The notes beneath the pieces are model-generated. The model did no database searches. It was not told the origin of the DNA and saw nothing but the letters and a program-made list of their open reading frames with translations. From CAYFLR01 sp964343805 (GTDB lineage Bacteria > Bdellovibrionota_B > Oligoflexia > CAYFLR01): a stretch of 61,515 bases of DNA. Every line of letters starts with the position of its first letter. Position 1 is the first letter of the stretch. Positions 56,175 through 61,515 of the stretch are shown piece by piece. The position numbers and the translations under genes are program-made. Where the stretch lies: the NCBI GenBank assembly GCA_964343805.1, contig CAYFLR010000034.1, positions 1 through 61,515 of the forward strand, read 5' to 3'.

Positions 56175-56906
56175 TTACAGCGATCTTATATCTACAAAAT
56201 CACCTGATTTATACATTTTTAACTTTGCAAGTTGCTCTACTATCATCTGAGCAGCCTGATAAGGAGTGGGCATCTGCTCAGTTCCTTTAGCTTTTTGAAT
56301 TCTTTGTAAAGAAGCAAATTTATCTACTTCTTCTATTTGGTAAATATAATCTTGCATTGCAGTGTCCACTAAACCAGGGGCTAGCGCAGTAAAATGAGTT
56401 TCACTTCGTTCAGCAGCATAGAGAGCAGTAAGCATATTCAAAGCAGCTTTGGATAGAGCGTATCCTCCCCAGCCTCGATTTCCATTAACTGCAGCTCCTG
56501 AGGAGATAGTTATAACTTGATCAATTTGAGGTATAAAAGAAAGAAGGGAATCCAATAAAACCTTATTGGCCCAAACATTTATATCCATTATCTCCTTCAA
56601 AGATTTCAAAGAGCAATCTTGAAGATCTTGAATCTCACCTAAAACACCTGCATTGAGAATAACTAGATCAAACCTAGAAACTGGTTTAATAAAGCCTTCT
56701 AGTTTTTGATTTATTTTTTCGAATTCATTGAGATCAAGATGGATGAATTGTAAATTTGGATTTTGCACCAAAGGTGGAGACCGACGGGCTAGACCATAAA
56801 CCGTATACCCTTGTTCAATTAAAACCTCAGCAAGACCTAGCCCTAGACCCGAGCTTATGCCCGTCACAAAAGCACATGGCTTTTGTCCACCATTTTGATT
56901 ACTCAT
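56175..56906 (-). CDS. Short-chain dehydrogenase/reductase
   Basis: The NAD(P) motif TGISSGLGLGLAEV, NAG at about 89 and the catalytic SSGAAVN and YALSK (Tyr near 150) are typical of classical SDRs. The sequence is nearest to the sepiapterin reductase-like group, though the substrate is unknown. The ATG lies three bases after the stop of the zincin lipoprotein gene, so translation is coupled; no separate ribosome binding site is seen. The prolyl oligopeptidase start lies 21 bp further on. Confidence 0.85.
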   Translation of the reverse strand: MSNQNGGQKPCAFVTGISSGLGLGLAEVLIEQGYTVYGLARRSPPLVQNPNLQFIHLDLNEFEKINQKLEGFIKPVSRFDLVILNAGVLGEIQDLQDCSLKSLKEIMDINVWANKVLLDSLLSFIPQIDQVITISSGAAVNGNRGWGGYALSKAALNMLTALYAAERSETHFTALAPGLVDTAMQDYIYQIEEVDKFASLQRIQKAKGTEQMPTPYQAAQMIVEQLAKLKMYKSGDFVDIRSL

Positions 56907-56909
56907 ATT

Positions 56910-57614
56910 TTATTCCACTGATGTATCATCCGCCAATAATGGCTCGATAAATTGCTGCATGATGTCTCCCACTTTGTAAGGGACAGAATCATACAAATAA
57001 GTGTACCTTCTGGGATTATTCTTACCACAATGACCAAAACCTGCAACATGTAACATTTCATGGAAGAGAGTATTGGTGATAAATTTCAACTTACGATTTG
57101 AATAACGGCGATTGAATTTAACGATATTGGAATAGGCTTTAGCTTTCGCTCTGGAAAAGGACCAGTAGGTTCCCACTCGTACAGTAATTTCAGCATCATG
57201 TATATAGGCGGCGGCCTCTTCAGAATTCTCAACCCCAGTGCGATCACTTACTGACCCAGCTATACAGGTGTACTCTGGAACATTGGCGATGGCATCATAA
57301 AACTCAGGCATAGCAATCACCTGACTGATTAAATCACGAGCCTTATCTAACTTCTTTCTATATTTGCTGGTCATGCTGGACATGTATTCAATGTCATATT
57401 GAAAGTCTTGAGCTTCCACATCATCCTCGGCTGACACCAGATGCGCTTTTTCATTATGATGATCGTGCAAACAAATGACATTCTCTCCCTCATGGATATG
57501 ACCTTTAACATCCTTTTGTGGAGTAGAAGTAGGATCTTCATTTTTCAAACCACAACTAGCAGTTAATAGAAGAATTCCGGATAAAATAATAGATAGTATA
57601 AAGGACTGTTGCAT
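56910..57614 (-). CDS. Zincin metalloprotease-like lipoprotein
   Basis: A lipoprotein signal peptide (LLTASC) starts a 234-residue protein with HEMLHVAGFGHC near 184-195, the HExxHxxGxxH zinc-binding motif of metzincin-type proteases. His-rich residues near the N-terminus (HIHEGENVICLHDHHNEKAH) could bind metal. Nearby C and Y may complete the site (YLYDSVPYKVGDIMQ provides the Met turn expected after the motif). It heads a likely operon with the SDR and prolyl oligopeptidase. GGGAG precedes the ATG. Confidence 0.75.
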   Translation of the reverse strand: MQQSFILSIILSGILLLTASCGLKNEDPTSTPQKDVKGHIHEGENVICLHDHHNEKAHLVSAEDDVEAQDFQYDIEYMSSMTSKYRKKLDKARDLISQVIAMPEFYDAIANVPEYTCIAGSVSDRTGVENSEEAAAYIHDAEITVRVGTYWSFSRAKAKAYSNIVKFNRRYSNRKLKFITNTLFHEMLHVAGFGHCGKNNPRRYTYLYDSVPYKVGDIMQQFIEPLLADDTSVE

Positions 57615-57855
57615 AAAAACTCCCTTAAAAAGTTGCTGTCAGAGGTTGACAAATTCCTCGAATCGCTCTAGGAAAGAGATCACCTCGAACCTATGTTCAG
57701 TTGGGGGGGATTTTTGGTAATAATGATTTGACTTCCTGTCAAAAGGGGGGTCTAAATAAGTTCTCGAACTGACGCATGATAAACTTGAGGGTTTTATAAA
57801 TTTTTCTTAATAATTCTTTAATATCTACAATTTACACCATCCCGATGGAGGGTAA

Positions 57856-58080
57856 ATGGAATTTATAAATAAGCTGCCTTGGGGCACTTTGGTTATTTTG
57901 TGTTTAACTTTGGGCCTGGCCCCTTTTAAACCGCCCCACATATGGGAGAAACTGCAAATGTTGGCTCAAGGGACTTTAGTTAAACCGATAGATATCTTTG
58001 ACTTCCTTATGCATGGTACCCCATGGGCTCTCTTACTAATCAAAGTCGTGGTTACCTTTTGGCCTAAGGCCAACGGATAG
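57856..58080 (+). CDS. Small conserved membrane protein (RND-associated type)
   Basis: A 74-residue protein with two hydrophobic segments and the conserved LGLAPFKPPHIWEKLQML and PIDIFDFLMHGTP, a pattern I recall from small proteins often annotated as RND transporter in Gram-negative bacteria. A good GGAGGG lies four bases before the ATG. The stop overlaps the convergent protease gene by 17 bp. Confidence 0.65.
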   Translation: MEFINKLPWGTLVILCLTLGLAPFKPPHIWEKLQMLAQGTLVKPIDIFDFLMHGTPWALLLIKVVVTFWPKANG

Positions 58081-59632
58081 TGCAACCACCAGAGTTAATT
58101 CTATTAGGATATGTAGGTTGGGTTGTAACCTTGCCTTCATAAGTCGACTCTCCGCTCTCTTCTGCCTTAGTATCTGAAGTGGAGTTTGAGGCTTCGTTTT
58201 GTAGATCTGCACTCTTACTAATGGTTTCTTCGTGCTGACCTCCATTGGTAGGCCTACCGTCAGATGCTGATTCAAGCCCCGGTAAAGGATCATTATTGAC
58301 TGAATTATCAGACAGAGATTCCTTCTTAATATAGATTCTCTCTAGCTTAAGCCCTTGATATATCTGCTTTAGTTTAATATGAGTGGGCTGTTTAGAATTA
58401 TTGGTGAGCGGTGAGTCGTGATAATAGTAGCGATTGTCAATGCTACCTAAAAAGTGAATACCGATAAATAGTCCCTGTTCATTAATGATGGGACTTCCGC
58501 TGTTTCCAGCGCTGCTGTCTAAATTAGAGATAAAATAGGGTGTACCGGAGGCATTTTTCAAGATACTCCCGTAGCTAATTCTTAAATTCTCACCAGTTGC
58601 ATCAAAGTACTTCTTGTGAATACCCTGCTGTTGCTTAGCGAAGGAGATTGTATTTTGAATCGCAACCATCTCTTCATCCATCTCAGCTCTGATCACATAA
58701 GCCGAGCAGGTCTTCAAATCGTTGGCCTTTTTACTTTTCACTCTCACTCGCTCCTCCCATTTTGGAAGGAGATTAAAGGCAATTTCTTTCAAATCCTCAT
58801 CAAATTCTTTTTGATCGTTAACATATTTAAGGTATTTTAGTTGATCTGATGTTTCTTTGGCATCCTTTTCCGCCTGAGAGAGCTTCTCTTTACAGTACCC
58901 AGAAAAGTTGCCTGAGGTGAGCTGGTCACTCAATTTACTCTGATCTCCCTCCAACTTTTTAATAAGCCAGGTCAGATTATTATGGCGATAGGTTTGCCCA
59001 GGGTATCCCAACATATAAATAGTACTATAGAGATTCGGAAATTTATGTTGCATGGCCTTTGATAAGTCAAAGGAATGAAGATTTTCAGCATAGATCCGAC
59101 CTAGAAAATAATCTTTTTGGTAATGTTCATTAGGAAGCCATTCCGATTCCAGATAAGATGGTGTGGCCATCACGTAGACCTTAGAGTATTTTTTCTGTTC
59201 TAGAACGATTTGATTCGTGCTTAAAGAAACTTTGTGAGGAAGTAAGAGATGGAAATTTGAACAAAGAATTCCCTTTCCTTCATTTAAAAAATCCTGTGCA
59301 GAGTACTTCTTTTTAAAGTCACTCCCATAGGCATCCTCTAGGCAAGGGATCATCACATGGTGGTTAGTAATAAAATACCCACTGGGATGAATCATAAAAA
59401 CCGTACCATGCTTTATATTATCAGGATCTTTATCATAGATAACCTTACCAGTTGATTGGATTAAGGGTTTTAGCTTATTAAAAAGGTTAATATTCAAACT
59501 TTTTACTTTAGAAGCATCGTAAAACCCTTCGTCTTTTAGCTTATTTTTATCTTTAACACGGATACAGGTATTCCCTGCAGCTATGATTAAGGAGATGAGC
59601 ATCCATTTTATAAAGAAACTGAATAATGACAT
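58064..59632 (-). CDS. Secreted trypsin-fold serine protease
   Basis: An N-terminal hydrophobic segment (KWMLISLIIAAGNTC) may be a lipoprotein-like or Sec signal. The catalytic His is in GYFITNHHVM near 92, and Ser near 377 in SSAGNSGSPIINEQG. The spacing fits a trypsin-fold protease of the S1/S46 type, but the long charged insert between the two (residues about 190-330) is unusual. The C-terminal 90 residues are Ser/Asn/Glu-rich and of low complexity. The Asp is not assigned. Ends 17 bp inside the convergent small membrane protein gene. Confidence 0.7.
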   Translation of the reverse strand: MSLFSFFIKWMLISLIIAAGNTCIRVKDKNKLKDEGFYDASKVKSLNINLFNKLKPLIQSTGKVIYDKDPDNIKHGTVFMIHPSGYFITNHHVMIPCLEDAYGSDFKKKYSAQDFLNEGKGILCSNFHLLLPHKVSLSTNQIVLEQKKYSKVYVMATPSYLESEWLPNEHYQKDYFLGRIYAENLHSFDLSKAMQHKFPNLYSTIYMLGYPGQTYRHNNLTWLIKKLEGDQSKLSDQLTSGNFSGYCKEKLSQAEKDAKETSDQLKYLKYVNDQKEFDEDLKEIAFNLLPKWEERVRVKSKKANDLKTCSAYVIRAEMDEEMVAIQNTISFAKQQQGIHKKYFDATGENLRISYGSILKNASGTPYFISNLDSSAGNSGSPIINEQGLFIGIHFLGSIDNRYYYHDSPLTNNSKQPTHIKLKQIYQGLKLERIYIKKESLSDNSVNNDPLPGLESASDGRPTNGGQHEETISKSADLQNEASNSTSDTKAEESGESTYEGKVTTQPTYPNRINSGGCTIRWP

Positions 59633-59696
59633 AGTTTTACCTTAAATATCCGGGATTAAACCCATTTCAGATCGTCTCGGTTAAATCCACAAAAAC

Positions 59697-60065
59697 TTGA
59701 AACTCAATCCCTTACAGCAGAATTATCATTTGACTTTTTATGGAAAGTGGCTTAATCAGACATCTATGAATGATTGGATTTATTTCGAAAAAGATCAACG
59801 CCATATATCCCGAGAGAGAGCCAAAGCTCGAAAAATGCGACAGAGCCAATGGTGGAAAACTAAACTCTCCCAAGGTACTTGCCATTATTGTCAAAAGCAA
59901 TACTCCCCGCAAGAGCTAACAATGGACCATATTGTGCCGCTTGCCCGTAACGGCAAGTCTTCCAAAGGGAATATCGTGGCCAGTTGCAAGTCTTGCAACC
60001 AGACCAAGCAAATTATGACCCCGGCCGAAATACTTATGCAAAACTCATCAATCAAGAATTATTAA
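59697..60065 (+). CDS. HNH endonuclease-like protein
   Basis: A classic HNH core: C-H-Y-C, then TMDHIVPLARNG, SSKGNIVASCKSCNQTK, with the second zinc C-x-x-C. HNH proteins cut DNA and occur in restriction, phage and housekeeping roles. The start is uncertain: TTG at 59697 gives 122 residues, ATG at 59766 gives 99. No Shine-Dalgarno is clear. It stands alone between a protease and an envelope gene; base use resembles its neighbours. Confidence 0.8.
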   Translation: MKLNPLQQNYHLTFYGKWLNQTSMNDWIYFEKDQRHISRERAKARKMRQSQWWKTKLSQGTCHYCQKQYSPQELTMDHIVPLARNGKSSKGNIVASCKSCNQTKQIMTPAEILMQNSSIKNY

Positions 60066-60185
60066 TTTAAGTCCATTTCTTCCCACAATCAATTTATAGA
60101 AAAATCTTTCTTTTCAGCATCTTATTAGAATGTTATAATCTAAGTTGTTAAAAATATATCGAATAATTGATGGAAAGGAATCCTA

Positions 60186-61459
60186 ATGGTGAAAAGATGG
60201 GGATTATTAATCTGTAGCTTTTTCCTAACAACCAATCTACTGGCTAATCTCGCAGATGTTTTAAGCCATGATACAAAGGAAAAAACCGTTACACTTGATA
60301 TGGGTAAAAACCATGGTATCACACCGGGGACTTACCTTTATGTCTATAAAAAAAGAAGAGTCAAAGACCCTAAAGGCCAGGGTGTTCAGATTCGAAGAGG
60401 AAAGAAGGTTGCTTTGGTTCAGGTCACTGAAGTTCAAAGAACAAAAGCTATTGCCAGAATTCATCGAATCCACATGAATGTCAAATCGTTAGCAGGTCAT
60501 GTTGCCTGGTTTGACGGCCTATCTCTTGAAGATCGTGTAGTAAAAGTAAACCTGGCCCCACGTATCCAATTCAATGTTGGAGGTGGTTATGGAAAGGTGA
60601 ATGGCTTTGAATTCCGCCGTCTTCATCAGATACAACCTCTACCGATGAAACCAAAACAGAGATTAGCAGCAATGACGTCCCCAATGTGTCCATGTTTACC
60701 GCTATTGGTGAGTTAATCGTCTATCCTCTAAGTTTTGCAAAGAAAAGGACTTTTGCGAAAGATCTGTTTGGAATTGGTTTAACAGGTCAATACTCTCATC
60801 TCTCTAATTTCCAAACTTGGGCCTCCCCTCACCTACTCGAAGCTCCCGATGAAGTTGAGGGAACCGTAACAACGGGACTAGTAGGGAAAGAGGTCACAAC
60901 CAATGGTTTCACCTTCGATTTTGATGTGGATCTCCGTTTTCGAATGGGGAAAAATTTTAATAAAGATATTTACTCAGCATTTATTTTCAAACTTCTTCCC
61001 TTTAATTACTACCGAAGTGTATTTAATGCGGGAACACATAATGAGAAGTCGCTATTAAAAACCGTCTCCTGGACCTTTTTTAGTGTCGGAGCTGAAGTGG
61101 AGCTATTTGCCACCAAGATTTTCAATTTTAGAACCTACTTCCACTATCCAATATTCAAATACACCACCAGCTCAAATTGGGATGACCAAACAGAAGGCTA
61201 CCAAAAGGCAAATGAAACTTTTACCAGAACGATCGACTATCGAGAGGCTGAAGCCAGCTACTATAAACTGGGAGCTCTTATGGGAGTTGGCTACGCCGGT
61301 TTTCGCTTCCATCTCTTCTTTAACATGGGCAACCATAAAGCCACAGTTAAAGATGGCCTGGAAGCCAATAGTGGCAAACCCACTGAAAGTGATCCTGGGG
61401 AGTATACCACTCATATTGAATGGCTCAGCGCGGGTGGAATGTTGGGGGCTATATTCTAA
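60186..61459 (+). CDS. Envelope protein with beta-rich C-terminal half (one-base frameshift)
   Basis: A signal peptide (MVKRWGLLICSFFLTTNLLA) and an AAGGAA ribosome binding site, with TATAAT at 60134-60139. The first frame stops at 60716, but in the next frame an open reading begins right after a stop near 60613 and continues to TAA at 61459 with SSSDTTSTDETKTEISSNDV then a beta-rich region. One missing base near 60617-60622 (GAATTCCGCCG) explains both frames, so I treat this as one gene of about 424 residues. The first half (about 30-130) has MGKNHGITPGTYLYVY, recalling flagellar or OB-like modules. The second half looks like an outer-membrane barrel. No family recognised. Confidence 0.65.
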
Positions 61460-61515
61460 TATATGTGCAACCTTGTAATTAGGTAACATTTTATACCGAG
61501 CATTTAGGTGACACA

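Overview
The window is a stretch of a draft, gap-containing bacterial scaffold with low GC (roughly 38-40% by eye). There are seven 10-N gaps at 1000-1009, 4990-4999, 8106-8115, 12063-12072, 18279-18288, 43765-43774 and 54466-54475, which look like placeholders of arbitrary size, and one 110-N gap at 10037-10146. Outer-membrane barrel-type proteins, many lipobox signal peptides, an OmpA-type domain and a large set of secreted or cell-envelope hydrolases point to a Gram-negative, probably free-living or predatory organism. A Bdellovibrionota/Bacteriovoracia-like bacterium fits best, but this is inference from gene content; there is no rRNA in the window to settle it. Shine-Dalgarno sequences (AGGAG/GGGAG) are clear for most genes and let many start sites be corrected.

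Layout. 1-4.2 kb: a TetR regulator coupled to a porin-like gene, citrate synthase (gltA) and, divergently, malate dehydrogenase (mdh), which is preceded by a near-consensus promoter and a 159-nt imperfect palindrome. 4.2-12.6 kb: surface/secreted proteins (an Ig-like lipoprotein with a Cys-rich tail, a proline-rich protein with a SAP/Rho-N-like C-terminus, a papain-like protease, a lipoprotein with four Cys repeats, a cstA fragment cut by a gap, a leucine-rich-repeat protein). 12.7-19.8 kb: an AAA/DUF4143 ATPase with a leaderless-type promoter, an alpha/beta hydrolase, a secreted unknown, nadD and a Ski2-type helicase. 19.9-29.4 kb: a second papain-like lipoprotein, an S41 protease, Hsp33, PPi-dependent phosphofructokinase, a GAF-type histidine kinase, a small secreted Cys protein and a cyclic 2,3-diphosphoglycerate synthetase-like P-loop protein. 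29.7-33.4 kb: two more LRR proteins and a CHAD-like secreted helical protein. 33.4-48.3 kb: cysQ, a sugar epimerase, a formylglycine-generating-enzyme-like/OmpA lipoprotein, two small envelope proteins, then a likely cell-surface or metabolite locus (two ABC exporters, asnB, an FAD oxidoreductase, a methyltransferase with zinc ribbon, a polytopic membrane protein and a MiaB-like radical SAM protein). 48.4-54.1 kb: a ParA-type ATPase paired with a duplicated STAS/zinc-ribbon protein, rpsU, a vWA-like lipoprotein behind a hairpin leader, and a helical protein with two CheZ-like motifs. 54.1-61.5 kb: prolyl oligopeptidase, an SDR, a zincin lipoprotein, a trypsin-fold protease, an HNH endonuclease and an envelope protein.

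Taken together, central carbon metabolism (gltA, mdh, pfp) is mixed with an unusually rich exported hydrolase set: two papain-like, one S41, one trypsin-like and one zincin, plus a prolyl oligopeptidase without an evident signal peptide. Three genes (asnB, the FGE/OmpA lipoprotein, the last envelope gene) are each split by what looks like a single-base indel; a fourth (the papain-like lipoprotein at 19869) may be. Two genes (4541 and 17629) have a good Shine-Dalgarno followed by ATT or ATC instead of ATG. Long G/C homopolymers inside three envelope or signalling genes are candidate contingency tracts. No tRNA, rRNA, CRISPR array, complete IS element or prophage was seen.
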